A stretch of DNA of 64,000 bases from Paramecium pentaurelia (Eukaryota > Ciliophora > Oligohymenophorea > Peniculida > Parameciidae): NCBI GenBank assembly GCA_905183005.1, contig CAJJDO010000104.1:62001-126000 (forward strand), in the 5' to 3' direction. Of this stretch, positions 35,047 through 48,073 are shown in pieces (the stretch's first letter is position 1; every line of letters begins with the position of its first letter). Below the pieces are notes generated by a model that worked only from the letters and a program-made list of their open reading frames with translations, did no database searches and was not told the DNA's origin. The translations under genes and the position numbers were made by a program.

Positions 35047-36786
35047 ATGGATAAAAATGGAGAATCAATCTTCACTTCAGAGTTTTGGAGAGAGATAAAT
35101 GAATAATATTTCATTGTCTAATCTCCAGTTTAAATAAGAGATATCGATATTCTTAAAAGTAAAGGTATTCTTGTTATCTATATGAGTAGCTGGAAATAGA
35201 AGATCATAAAAATGTCTAAATCCTTTAAATAAGTTAATTAGATAGAACAATCGAACAAAGCTATTCTAAACAAACTTAAATAATTTAAAAACAAGAATTT
35301 AGTTGATCTTTCTGAAAAGACAATAAAAATAGGAACCTATTTAAAATTTAATGGATGAAATGATAGATTAAGTTTGTTTTAATTATCTTTCAACTGGATT
35401 ATAGAATGCTTAAGAATTAATAAAGAATATATCTCTTTGTTCAGATGCATAATAATTGTAGATTTATAATAAAGAAGCAGATTTATTATCTAATTTAATG
35501 CATCAAATTGATTGGTCAGATGAATTAAGTATTTCAATAGAAGAACATCAATAATAACTTAATGAAATAAGTAATTACAACAAGAATGCATTATAAATGT
35601 ATTCATTATTCATTTAATAATTAGTTTGGAATAACACATTCATTAGATAAACTTAACCGTATAATATACATACAATAGCTATTAAATTGGGGAACATAAA
35701 TTAAAATTGATTAGATAGAGAATTACAAATCATGAAAATGAATTGAATATGCTAAAATAACTAATCATATCATAATAGGATTATTAAGTAGCTGATAGTA
35801 TTGGAAAAGCAACCTTCAATAATTATAGTAATTATAATAATACTACTCTTAAGATAATACCATTACTGTTATATTTGATAAGTATTTGAGTCAAACTCCA
35901 GTTACTTTGAGTTTAGAGGAATTTGATAATCTTTAGAGATTACGAGAAGAACCATATGATTTAACAAATTAACAAAGCAATTTAAGGTCTGATGTAATTC
36001 TATAGGTATGATTGTAGGATGTGTTTGACATGTAGATGTGCCATCATTGTAAACAGATGGTTGAAATAAAAAGTCTAAAGTAATGCCAATATAATCATTA
36101 TTCTATGGGTTTACATGAATACAATGAGGATTTATTGATATGCTAAAGATATTAAATAAATGGGAAATAAATATAATAATATCTTCTTGATTTATATTCT
36201 GAGAATTACATAATAGAAAGTATGAAGTATAAAGATAATATTATAGATTAATAAATCATGTGTTAGAGATACTTTTGTTTAAATTGTTTAAAGTTTGATT
36301 TTGATTCTTATGAGACAATTTCTTATTTATGGATTTGTCCTTTGTGCAAAGTATAAATTAATTAAATTAATTTAGGGATTGTGTACTTGTTAAAGATGTT
36401 AAAGAAATGATATAATTTATAAAATGAAGAGACAATTCTTAGAACTTAACGGTGATTTAGAGGATATTTACAAATCATCTTATTTTGAGAGTTTAATCAA
36501 TGAGAAAAGGAGATAAATAATAGATATACCTTTAGAATTTATGAATATTCAAAAAATTGAATATGAAAAAAACATTTAGTAAAAGAGTAATAAAAAATAA
36601 AATTAAGTTAATTAAATAAGGAAGAAGATTAATAAAGTTGATTCAAATATAATTAAGAAATGTCAAAAATTATATCAATTAGAAAGTTCATCATCTTCAA
36701 TTAAAATAAAAAGATCGAAAGAAATAACAACATAAAATACAATTTCTAGTTTGGATTCAATTAATTCACAAATGTATATATAATGA
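35047..36786 (+). CDS. CDCA7-type zf-4CXXC_R1 zinc-finger protein
   Basis: 537-residue protein. The C-terminal part (about residues 296-410) holds four CxxC-type knuckles in the order of the zf-4CXXC_R1 domain: CHHCKQMVE, CQYNHYS, RYFCLNCLKFD, and WICPLCKGLCTCQRCQRND. The last is nearly diagnostic (family: CPxCRGxCNCSxCRxRDG). In animals and plants this finger is found in CDCA7 and related nuclear proteins that recruit the HELLS/LSH chromatin remodeller. The N-terminal 290 residues are helical and Gln-rich. Introns: 35302-35332 (starts GTTG), 35659-35678 (20 nt), 35828-35853 (ends AAG), 35994-36017 and 36351-36375. The tail is basic (IKIKRSKE). Confidence 0.85.
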
Positions 36787-37055
36787 TTTGTTAATTTATT
36801 TTATAATTACTTCAGATAAAAAGTATTATAATTATTAAAAATCATAATGAATCTATTTTTAATAAAATAGTTAATTATTTTAACAAAAAAATATAAATAC
36901 TCAAAATGAATTGGCTTACTCATGTTCAAAAAGACAAAAACATGTAAAAGTAATCTATGTAAATAAATATAGAAATTATGAAACTTATTTAATTTTAATC
37001 AATGCCGACTATTTATACTGAATTTTTAAGCAACTTTTTAATAATTCAATATCAT

Positions 37056-40000
37056 ATGAAATATTCCATTTTGATAATATCACTTTATTTTACAGGAACA
37101 ATAGCAATGTTCTGTAGCTACTACCCTTTAGATCCTGTTGCATGTGTATAAAAGACTCATGGAATAGCATGTAAATTTGGCTATAAATATTTCAAGGTCA
37201 ATTTAGTTTTTTCGAAAATCAATGCATAGAAGTTAAAAGTAATTCATTAGGATGTGAGCCCACATTAAATCTATAGGCTTGTATAATGTAAAAACAGAAT
37301 TTAAGTGGAGATGAAGTTTAATGTAATAATCTAGATTTAATGAGTAAGGCTTTTTTGGAAAGAAATGTATTGATGCCAATGAATTTCATTTGAGACATCT
37401 AGAATGTAAGGATCACTTTTCTATTTATGGTTGTGTAAATATCTAACAAAAATAATGCTATTGGAGTGGAACAACTTGTTCTTAATATACGGGTCCCATT
37501 CCTTCTGATAATGATTGCTCTTAAATTTTTAAGACTGCTGTTGCCCCTGAACTATGTTCCCAGATTTAGGAGATTCCATGTATAATATTTAGTAAAATAC
37601 TGCTAGGTTATAATAACGGATTTAAAGGTGGATATATTTGTGAAAATGTGACTGATAGTATGCTTCAAGTGATAAGTTGTGATACTTCTGGGTTGAACTA
37701 AGTAGCTTGCACATCCATCAAGACTCCTGGATAGAAATGTAAGTATTAATTAAAGGATTAGGCATTTTTTAACATGGGATATGTCGATAATTTGAGTAAA
37801 AAGATGAAATTAGTTGTTTATAATTATTAAATGAAGAAGCTTGTCTTGGTATTTCTAATCCTGCTGTCAAATGTGCTTGGAAATAGACAGGTTGTTAGAT
37901 TTATGAAGTTAAGGATGATACTAAATGTTCAGATGTTTCGAACATTAATCCAAGTGTTTGTATGTCAATGTAAGAATTATGTGAATATGATAAATCAACA
38001 AAGACATGTAAACCAATTACAACTTTAAATAATGTTGGTTGTAAGACAAAAGGATTAAGCAAAAATGGATGGATATAAATACTAGATGAAAAATGTAATT
38101 AAATTTCAATCATATTTAGGTATATTCAATGATGAATTGGGATGTCATGAATTAAATGAAGATCAATTAAAGATGACTTTATGTGAAGATAATGTTAATG
38201 AAAATGCATGTATTAATATCACAACTCCATATTAAAATTGTTAATGGAATGGTCAAAAATGTTAGAGAATTATTATCAATTAAGACTTAGATTGTCCTTT
38301 GCCATTGATTGATAATATTGCCTATAAGGTAAATGGAAATGTTTGTTAATCAATATCTAAAAATGGTGTTGGTTGTAAATATGATTAAAATCTTCATTTA
38401 TGTGTTAAGAGTTCTGGATTTGAAAATTGCACAACTCCATATATTAATTTATTTGCTTGTGTTAGTATACAATAGTAAATATCTTGTAAATGGAATGAAT
38501 AAGTAGGTTAATGTGAGAATGTAGAAGTTATAGAATTAAGTACAAATTGTAGTGAATTAAGATTCTCAAATCCAAAAGCTTGCTCATAAGTTACTGAGTT
38601 TAAGAATAATAAATTTATTGGTTGTTATTATAATGAAGATACTTCACTTTGTACAGAGATCAATCTAATAAGTTTAATTGATATGGAATGTGAATAAAAA
38701 GGATTAAATAAGCATGGTTGTACAATGATAAGCAAATTAGGATAGAGATGTAGATGGTATAGAAATGAATGTACAAAAATAAAGAGTAAAGAATCACTTG
38801 CACTTGTAAATTGTATAGAATTATAATTTGTTAATCCTGCTATTTGTGCATTAGTAACAGCCAATTCTGAACCTTGTAAATATAACTCTGATGCTTTTGG
38901 ATGTGTAAATAGTGTTAATTATAGTGACACAGGTGATTATTGTATAACTCCTGGATTAAATGCTTTTGCATGTTCTTAAATTACAAGAAGTAAAACAGGA
39001 TGCTACTTTGATAAGATTAATAATATTTGTGTAACTGCACCAGATAGTAAATCAGTTTAAGAAATTGATATAATTGCTTCAAATGAATTATTAACAACAG
39101 CTAAATGTGTTGCTAGTTCTCCTACATTAAATATTTGTATGGCCATAAAAACATTGGGTGAATCTTGTATTTGGAATACTAGATAATCTAAATGTAGTTA
39201 CAACTCAGTTTAAATGAATGAAAAATGTTTAGATTATAATACTTAAGAAAAATAGAAGACTTTAGCAGGAGCAGAAGTTTATGTAAATGAAAATGTATGT
39301 GCCAGTATTGTAATGAACTTTGTAATATATAATTTATTTATATTTATAGCCTAATCATGATCCAGCAAAAGGTAAGAAAGTAGATATACTTAGAGGTTAT
39401 TGTGAATATAATGGAAAGGGAAATTGTATCTTATATTAAGATAAACCTTGTACAGAAAAATGTTGTACTAGTGTTTCAGGTATCAATGCACATGTGTGTA
39501 GTAGATATACAGATTAATCAGTATATTGTTATTTTAATGAATTCAATAAATGTGTTCAATTGACTAATGAATAGACAGATCTAACATCAATATAAGCAGT
39601 TAAGGATTATTATAACTTTATGAAATATAAATGTTCATCAATGAATTCTAAATCTTGTTGGATGATTGAATGGTCTACTACTTAAAAATGTTATTGGGAT
39701 GGATTTGTATGTACATAAATCAATTACAGTGATTATACTACATTCACTGCAACATTATTTCCACCAACATCATTAAGTAGATATGGATGTCAAGGAGTAG
39801 AAGCAATCAAATCTAATTATGCAAAGTACTTTAGATATCTGGATACAAATTATTGTGCTTTATATGTAGTACCCTACATGTTAACTGATTGTGAGACTCC
39901 AGGAGTCAATGTTAATTATTGTTTAGGATACTCTAAAAACCTTTATTGTAAATGGAATAAATTAACTTTGAGTTGTGAAAGAATAGAAGATTATCTAACA

Positions 40001-43000
40001 CTTTTGACTTGTGATGAAAATTAAAATGAATTAGCTTGTATTTCTAATCCTTATGTTCCATGTGCCTTTTTGGATGGATCAGACAAATGTGTATCCAGTC
40101 CTTAGAATGTTAAATGTAATGACTTTTCTTTAGCATCTTCTCCTTATTATGCTAAAGTTAATGAATAAGCTTGTAAAAATATTACAATGCCTGGTCAAAT
40201 TTGTAAATTCTATGAACCTTTAAATTATTGTATCTATTCTAATGATTCATCAACAAATTGTGATCTTCCAGGAGTTAATAGTATTGGTTGTTATGCTAAA
40301 ACAGAAGGTAATTGTAGATGGGATTCAACATTATTAGAATGTTATGAAGAAAGTGATGAAAATGCTTTAAGTACATTAAAATGTAATGATAACATTAATT
40401 TATACTTATGTAAGAATTTATTGAATGATAATTGTGAATGGTCTACTACTGATTTGATATGTACTTAAAAAGAAGCTTTAAACAAAGTAAGTTTAACTAA
40501 TTTATATAATGCTTAAACTTGTACAAATTTAGTTGGGGGTGGTTATTATTTTAGTAATTATAAATGTCTTGAAGTATTAACTTCAAATAATGATTGTACT
40601 TCTAAAATAATGAATAAATTTGCTTGTTTAACTATGACTAAAAATCATAGATGTTTTTTTGATCCAAGTTAACCTCCTGAATTGAAATGTTAAGAATTTA
40701 AAGAAGAATAATTAACATGTTCTACAGATAAACTTATTAGTATTGATGTATGTATGAATTTACCATCTACTTGTTATTTTGATTTAGATACTTTAACATG
40801 TAGATCAATTGATATTACAGAATCTACTAAATGTTCTAATCTAATTTAAAACAATTAAATTTTTAATAAATTAGCATGTTCTTCAGTAAGTGAAACACTC
40901 ACTGATGCTTCTTCTGATGATTCAACTAGAATATGTACAAATGATCCTGTTGCTGATAATGCATAATAATGTTATTTTGAATCATATTGTTAATGGGACA
41001 CTACTAATTATGGATGTAAATTAGCCAAAATAGTTAATGCTCAATATAGTAGTAATTAAAATGGTGCATATTGTTCATTAGCACCAATTACATTTTAATG
41101 TAGTAATATATATTCTAAAGCTGTTTGTCTTTAATTAGCTGATAATTGTTATTTTGATATTTAATAAGGTGGTTGTAATGATTATATTGCTAATTCATAT
41201 AAAGTTTAATCTTGTAATTAATTAAATGGAAATTCTTGTGTAAGTAGTAAAACTGAAAATGCTTATTGTAAGAAAATAGCTTTAGATGGTTATGATTTTA
41301 CTCCAGCATGTTCAATTGATCCATCAGTTACTGATTTATGTGATGATGATATTTTTCCATCATCTATTTGTTCATCAATTACACCTATAAAAGCAGATGA
41401 TTGTATTTTTGCAACTGATAAATGTTATTATAAAGATAGTTCTTGTGTTGTACCATCTAGTACAGATGTAATTACATGTACAACTCCTGGTGTTAGTAGA
41501 AGTTTATGTTTGACAATAGATTAGAAATGTGATTTTTCATCAGGTAAATGTACTAATCTTACAATACCTACATTAAATAGTGATAAATCTAATTATTATT
41601 ATGTTTGCAATGAAGTAAATTATTTAATTACTTAACATAAATAATATGCATGTGGTTAAATATCATCAGTTCCTTGTAAATATGCATAAAATTAATGTTA
41701 AAGTGCTTTCTATGATGATTGTACAAATTTAATTGGAATCACATCTAATAAAAAAGCTTGTATTTAATGTAAAAATAAAGCTATGATGTATGATTATGAA
41801 TAATAGATTTGTAAAGAAAAAACAGATTTAAGTTCATCATGTGATACAATATTAACTTAAAATAGTTGTTAATCTCAATCTACAAATTGTGAATGGAATG
41901 ATTATATCAGCAAATGTGTTGTTAATCTATTGAGAATAAATTAAAGCAGTTGTATAAATCTAACAAATACAATATTAACTAAATGGGATAGTTCAACTGA
42001 TAGTTGCATTAAATTGACTTTAAATTAAGCACAATATTCTTCAGGTTGTGTGGGTTTGGGAAAGAAGAGTTGTTTAACTTCAAAGAATTCATGTTGGTTT
42101 GATACATAAACATAAAGTTGTATTGAAATTGATACAATACCATTATCATGTAGTGAAATAAATGATGTTGGTGGATAATAATAACATTGTTTATTATCAT
42201 TTAAAGAAGCTTGTAAATGGGAAAATAATTAATGTGTTTCAGCCAATCTTGAGAGTGATACTTGTTCTGTTATGAATAAATATGGATGTCTAAATATTAA
42301 ATAGAATATTTCATGTGGATGGTCCAATATTGATGTTGCTTGTATTAAATACACAAATACTAATTATTCTGGATGTAAGAATTATATGTGGAATAATAAT
42401 TATTCATAAGTCAATCCATACTTTTGTTAATTATTATAAGGTAATGAATCCTGTTTTTATGATTTAAAAACATTCAAATGTACAAATGTTGGTTCAACTG
42501 ATTTATATTGTAATAAACATTAAGGTATCAATAAATTGGCATGTTTAACTAGAACATTAGATAAATGTAAATTCGATTCTTCAATCAATAAATGTGTTCC
42601 CATAACTGAAACTGATACTAACTGCAATTCATCTTTGAATAAGATGTCTTGTCTTACTGTACCTGGAAAATACTGCAAATTTTATCTTAATGAATGTAGT
42701 ACTTTGACCTTAGCAACTGCAACTGTTTATGCTAGAGCTATACCTCCAATAGGTTAAACTTATTCTGCTAATGCCTGTGTCTATTATAATAATGCATTTA
42801 ATGATGCTTATTTTATTTATGATGATAATAAATAATATTGTGTAGATACACATTATTTAAAAGAATACCCCAGAAAATTCATAGCTCTATGTAGATCAAC
42901 ATCAATAAGTGAGAGAGTGTGTTTGAGAAAAACAATCAATAATTGTAAATTATTTAAATATATAAATTTAGGTAAATATGTTGATAATTAATGTCTGGAT

Positions 43001-45575
43001 CTAAAAGCAGATGAAATTTAATAAGAAACATCTTGTAATTCAGCATATAATTGGAAAGCATGTATTTAAATAAACAATTTATGTAAATTTTTCTAAGGAA
43101 CCTGTTAATTAATTACTGCAACTGATACTTGTGCTAATTTAGTATCTACTGCAAGTAATCCACTTTATGTTGGTCCATAAGTCTGTGCCTCTTTTGCTAA
43201 TACTCTATGCAAATATGATTCTGAAGATTATGATTGCAAAGCAGCAGCAACTTCTAATGAAACATGTTAAACTCCAGGTCTAAGCAAAAAAGCTTGTTTA
43301 GAGTCAACTACCAAATCTTTTTGCTATTTCAATGCAATAACTAATAAATGTGATTATACTTATGACAATACTCTATCTTGTTAAGATGATTAAACTCCTA
43401 AGACTTGGTTTCTTAATATAGCTAGATGTTATTATCTAAGAAAAGCAGGAAGTGTAATATTATGTATTTTTATATTAGACTTGTTAATTTTTAAATGGAG
43501 AATGTACATACTTCCCTGAAAATAAATTAGCTGAATGCAATAGTGAAATTAAAACAAATTTAATTACTTGTTCTAAAGCTACTGTAGGTTATTGTTTTTA
43601 CATTCCAAGCACTAATTTATGTTACAAAGGAACTGTTACTTCAACTAATGCATAAGATTGGAGTATTGGATTGTCTTTTAATAAAAAAGCATGTTTAAGT
43701 TATTAACATGCTACTGTCAAAATCAATACAATGTGGGATGATCTTAAAGGTTGTGTAGAGGCTACAAGCAATGATTTAAAGAATTTACAATGTGAATCTC
43801 CTGTTAATATTTATGCTTGTTTATCTATAACTAATCCAACTCAATTCTGTCAATATGATTTGGTGGCATAGAAGTGCAAATAGTTTAATTATATTGTACC
43901 TCCTGGTTAGATTGGTTTATGTAGTACATTGACTAATGTAAATAGATTTGAATTTTGTTAATATGCTAATGATGATTGTGCATATAATACTGCTACTCGT
44001 AATTGTTAAGCATTAACTACTGCTGATTTTACAATTGCATCTGCAGCTGATTGTTTTAATAGAGGATTCAGTAAGTCTTTCTGTATCAAATTTGCTTAAT
44101 GTAAGTATAGTGATGAACGATAATTATGTTATGGTGGTAGTATATTCTGTAAAGATAAATCGATTGATACATGTTCATCTGTAACTATTGAACCATGTTG
44201 GATTACAAATAATACATGTACAGGTATTTCTTATACATAATTAAATACTGTTAAATGTTCAGATGTTATTAATTAAGTTGGATGCACTAGTATTACTAAT
44301 CCAGATTAAAAATGTTAATTTAATATTTAAAAATCAATTTGTGAAGAAATAACTCAATTAAATCTAAAATGTACTGATTATAATTATGTTAATACTTATT
44401 CTGTATGTGAAAATACAGTAGATGTTCCTTGTAAATATGATTTTGTTAATAAATCTTGCAAATAAGTATTAAAAACAGATATTTTTGAATGTGATCGTGG
44501 ACTTAATGAATAAGCTTGTTAATTATACACTAGACCATCATTATAATGTTTATTCAAAACCTTTTGTTTTGGTCCTACCTATGGTGTTAATTAATGTTCT
44601 GATTCTATAAATAAAGAAGTTTGTTTAGGATATAATTATTATTGTACTTGGGATTCTGTTAATAAAGTTTGTTAAGACTTTGACATTACTGGTAAAACCT
44701 GTTTAGATTTACAAAATACTTAAACTGTTGTTTCTATTTAAGTTTGTTATAATAGTTAAACCAATTCAGGAGCTTGTGTTTATAATACCTTTAATAATAC
44801 ATGCAAATTGATTTAACCAATATCTTGCTATGAATTAGAAACTTAAGAATAATGTACTTAATTGTTAGATCTTCCTTGTATATGGGCTAATAACAAATGT
44901 TCATTCATTTAATTAAATACTACTGATACTTGTAATTATATTGGAAATGTAGGATCCAAAAGAGCTTGTCTTGATGTTATTAGATAGGGTTAGATGTGTC
45001 AATATGTTAATAAAACTTGTTAAACTTATTTAGAAAACTTTAATGATGCTAATTGTGTAGATAATATTAACAAAGTAGCCTGTGTAACCTAATAGGCTAG
45101 TCAATGTATGTGGGCTACTTAAACAAAAGAAATCTTTATTAATAAAACTGATAAGATTAATTACACTAATGGTATTTGCATTTAATATATACCTAATTCT
45201 TAATAAGATTGTAGTTCCTCTTTAAGTTATGCTTCATGTTTTTCTGTTACAAAGCCTGGATCTTTTTGTAGATGGCTTAATGGTGAATGTATTTCCATTC
45301 CTGTTACAATTGTTTAATAAACAATCTATTTTAATACATATACTTTAATTAATGAAAATTCATGTGGATTAGTTAATATTAATAAAGTAAGGTATTCAGA
45401 ATAATCAAAATCATGTGTAATTCTTAATGATAATGAAGTGATTTCTTGTAAATGTGGATAAGAAACTAAAGGTTTAAATATAAATGCTTGTTTGAGTATT
45501 AAAAATCAAAATTGTAAATGGAACAATCTATTGAAAAAGTGTGTTGAATAAAACTCTAAATGTGATTTTAGTTGA
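37056..45575 (+). CDS. Giant cysteine-periodic surface protein (Paramecium surface antigen type)
   Basis: 2,788-residue protein starting with a signal peptide (MKYSILIISLYFTGTIA). The rest is one long array of Cys-containing units of roughly 55-75 residues, each with recurring phrases such as KACL, CKW, CQWN and C-x5-LNKKACL, like the PSA repeats of Paramecium immobilization antigens. Those are GPI-anchored coat proteins expressed one at a time. Six introns: 37171-37196, 37323-37348, 37739-37761, 38095-38119, 39322-39349, 43454-43478; the first two end AAG. After splicing the frame is open for all 8,367 bases. Length matches known antigens (2,500-2,800). The C terminus (CVEQNSKCDFS) lacks the usual hydrophobic GPI tail. 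An in-frame ATG at 37002 is an alternative start. Confidence 0.9.
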
Positions 45576-45702
45576 TTTATAATTAATTTATTGAATTTAA
45601 TTTTATAAATTTTAATGTTAAATCAATATAATAATATTGTTAATTGAGTAGATTAATGAAGACTCATTTTATAAGTTTACTCATATCAATATCCTTGAAC
45701 GT

Positions 45703-45775
45703 GGGGTAATAGCTCATTTGGTAGAGCGTATGCTTAGCATGCATGAGGCGCTGAGATCGAAGCTCGGTTGCTCCA
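45703..45775 (+). tRNA. tRNA-Ala (anticodon AGC)
   Basis: A full cloverleaf folds by eye. The acceptor GGGGTAA pairs with TTGCTCC (two G-T wobbles). The D arm is GCTC/GAGC, the anticodon stem TATGC/GCATG encloses TTAGCAT with AGC at the anticodon, and the T stem is CTGAG/CTCGG. The discriminator is A and CCA is not encoded, as expected in eukaryotes. There is no intron. It lies 127 bp after the surface-protein stop. Confidence 0.95.
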
Positions 45776-45777
45776 TA

Positions 45778-45782
45778 TTTTT
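45778..45782 (+). terminator. RNA polymerase III oligo-T terminator of tRNA-Ala
   Basis: Five T on the coding strand start three bases after the tRNA 3' end, followed by further T runs at 45787-45792 and 45806-45817. This is the usual Pol III stop signal. Confidence 0.75.
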
Positions 45783-45889
45783 ATTATTTTTTATATAAAT
45801 TTAACTTTTTTTTTTTTTAATAACTAAAATTATATATAAATCCTTTTATTTATAATTTACATAACTTATAAGAAAAGTATTATTATGTA

Positions 45890-46542
45890 TCAATCAATTA
45901 ATGATTTTATTTAATGTGTTATTTTCTCTATATCTGAATCCAATCGTTCAATTTAATTAAGCAAACGATAATCATAATCTTTCTCCTTGCCTTTTATTTT
46001 TTTTTACATTTTGCATAAATTTTTTTATTTCTCCTTTATCTTCTTTTCTATCTCCTTTACTCTCTCTACATTCTTTTACTATCGTTTTTATATGAAATTT
46101 GAATTAATCTCATGATCATTTTCTTAATCATATTCAAATGATTAATTTTATGAATTAACATGAGATTATTCTTTAACTAATTTGTTTATAAGTTAATTTT
46201 AACGTCTAATCTATTATAATTATATTATAATAATACTTCTTAAATTTGTTATTTGTAATCATTAACTAAATTTATGTTATCCTTCAACTAACTCATTAAA
46301 AGATGATGATCTTGATCATCCAATGACACTGATTAAGACATCTCTTGATATCCTCCTATTTCAATCTCAGCATTTCTTAACATTACTAATTATTCTAATT
46401 CTGCTATCATCCCTAATGAATCTTAATATGCTTTTTATTTTGTCAAAATTATTTCATAATTGTATTCTAATTCCAATTCTAATCGTTTCAAGGCTTTTTA
46501 GAGGCTTCCAAATATCTTCTCTGCTTAATCTTGAAAAGTCAT
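45890..46542 (-). CDS. Small coiled-coil protein
   Basis: 208-residue, highly charged helical protein with one intron, 46211-46236 (26 nt). Sequence such as EKIFGSLQKALKRLELELEY, ERVKEIEKKIKEKQ and LLNQIERLDSDIEKITHQI indicates coiled coil along most of its length. No motif allows a functional call. It lies 95 bp downstream of another minus-strand gene (46638-47295), and the two could conceivably be one gene joined by a long, non-standard intron ending CAG. I keep them separate because each has its own ATG and TGA. Confidence 0.65.
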
Positions 46543-46637
46543 AGCTGTTAAATTGAGAAAAATTAAAATTATTTAAATTTCCTTTTTTTTTTGTTGCTTT
46601 TATTTTAATATATAAATATTAATTAAGTGATAATGTC

Positions 46638-47295
46638 TCAGTATTGAAGTGTGTTCAAACCTGTCTATATCATACTTTTTTTCCTCTCATTTTATAAATA
46701 ATAAGATCCCTGACTCAGTATTTAAGATTTTATCAAAGGCTTATCTTTTTATGTATCCAACGATTGAGATTTAGAGCAATAATATCTTTATTATATCTAT
46801 TATAAAGGCTCTTTGCTTTAAAAATTGCATTCAGTATTTTCCAATTTATATTGACCTAATTATCAAAATCATTCTCTTACATAATGCCTCTTTTGGAATG
46901 ATAATCAATTAGTAATCATTCAAATTAAAATTTGTTTACCCTGTCTTTGATAAAGTTTGCTTTTAATTGCTATTAAGTTCTATTTATGATTTTGACATAT
47001 TGAGATTAGAACTTGGAGTTGGAGGAGATGCTAAAGATGATTTTCTATTGTGAAATGTGCTAATATTTGTAATAATCTTTGGATCCTTGCTCTTTGGTGT
47101 AAAATCATTAGAATAGAGGGACTGTTTCTCAGAATCAGAGATAGTATTCGATGCCGTTGTAGCAAGCAATGAACTAAAACTTTAAAAGGCAGGTATTTTC
47201 TCTATAGGTTTGCCATTTGATTTAATTATTCCAGTAATCCCTTCCTTCTTATTCATGGTTTAAGTTCTACCTTTGAATCGAGTTAAAAAATCCAT
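46638..47295 (-). CDS. Hypothetical Ser/Thr-rich protein
   Basis: 210-residue protein with one intron, 46856-46880 (25 nt). The N terminus is basic (MDFLTRFKGRTQTMNKKEG); the middle has Ser-Pro-rich low complexity (HNRKSSLASPPTPSSNLN), and the rest is Gln/Lys-rich. This looks like an unstructured, possibly phosphorylated protein. No domain recognised. The TGA at 46638-46640 follows GLNTLQY. See the neighbouring coiled-coil gene for the possibility that this is its N-terminal part. Confidence 0.6.
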
Positions 47296-48073
47296 TGATT
47301 ATTAAATTATGAATGGTTAAAAGAGATCAATCAAATATTTATAGCTATCAAAATTAATTAATTAGAAAGATATAGTTTGAAGGATAATTCATTGTGTTTT
47401 CTTTTATTCCTATATCTCTCTATTTATATATATTGATAAATTATACACAATAATATGCTTATTATTAAATATGTTATTGACATAGATAATTAAATATAGA
47501 ACTAAATTAATTTAATTATAATAATTATATCCATTGAAAAAGAGTATCTTAAGTGATATAATAGAATTAAAATGAATTAATAAAATAGATTTGCATTATA
47601 AATTCTTATACGTAGAATTAAGATAATTATCTGATGATTTTACTACTTAATATCCACTTGATTTAGTTTCTTTTGTGATAATATAAATATAATAGAGATG
47701 AATATGTGTGAAATATTAGAAAAAGTGATTAATATAATTTAATTAATTAGTAAATATGATTTATTAAGAAATGATACAAAAAATAAAATAGAAATTATAG
47801 AGGATACTACCACAATATATTTACTTGAGTTTTCAACATAATAAATAATTATATAATTGAGATTAATGATTAGGATAATAAACTTATAGAAATAATATTT
47901 TATAATAATTAATCTAAAAATTGCATAGAAATTATTATTATATAAGATTAGTTATCTTGAATATATATTTAAAATGTTTTGATGATTTATAACATCATTA
48001 TTGATTATTTCAAATACAAAACATCAACTATATTATGATTTTAATCAATATAATTTATTTAGTTATTTTCGTT
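47296..48073. other. Intergenic, no gene seen
   Basis: About 780 bp of AT-rich DNA between two divergent genes. TGA codons interrupt every frame and no exon chain could be built. It must hold the two upstream regions; no motif was recognised. Confidence 0.5.

Noticed and set aside
37323..37761. Apparent frameshifts at two six-T runs in the surface-protein gene, suggesting a pseudogene or homopolymer errors
   Set aside because: Short introns 37323-37348 and 37739-37761 remove the shifts exactly and restore Cys-rich sequence on both sides.
42009..42200. Minus-strand frames inside the surface-protein gene
   Set aside because: The plus-strand Cys-periodic frame is continuous; the antisense frames are incidental.
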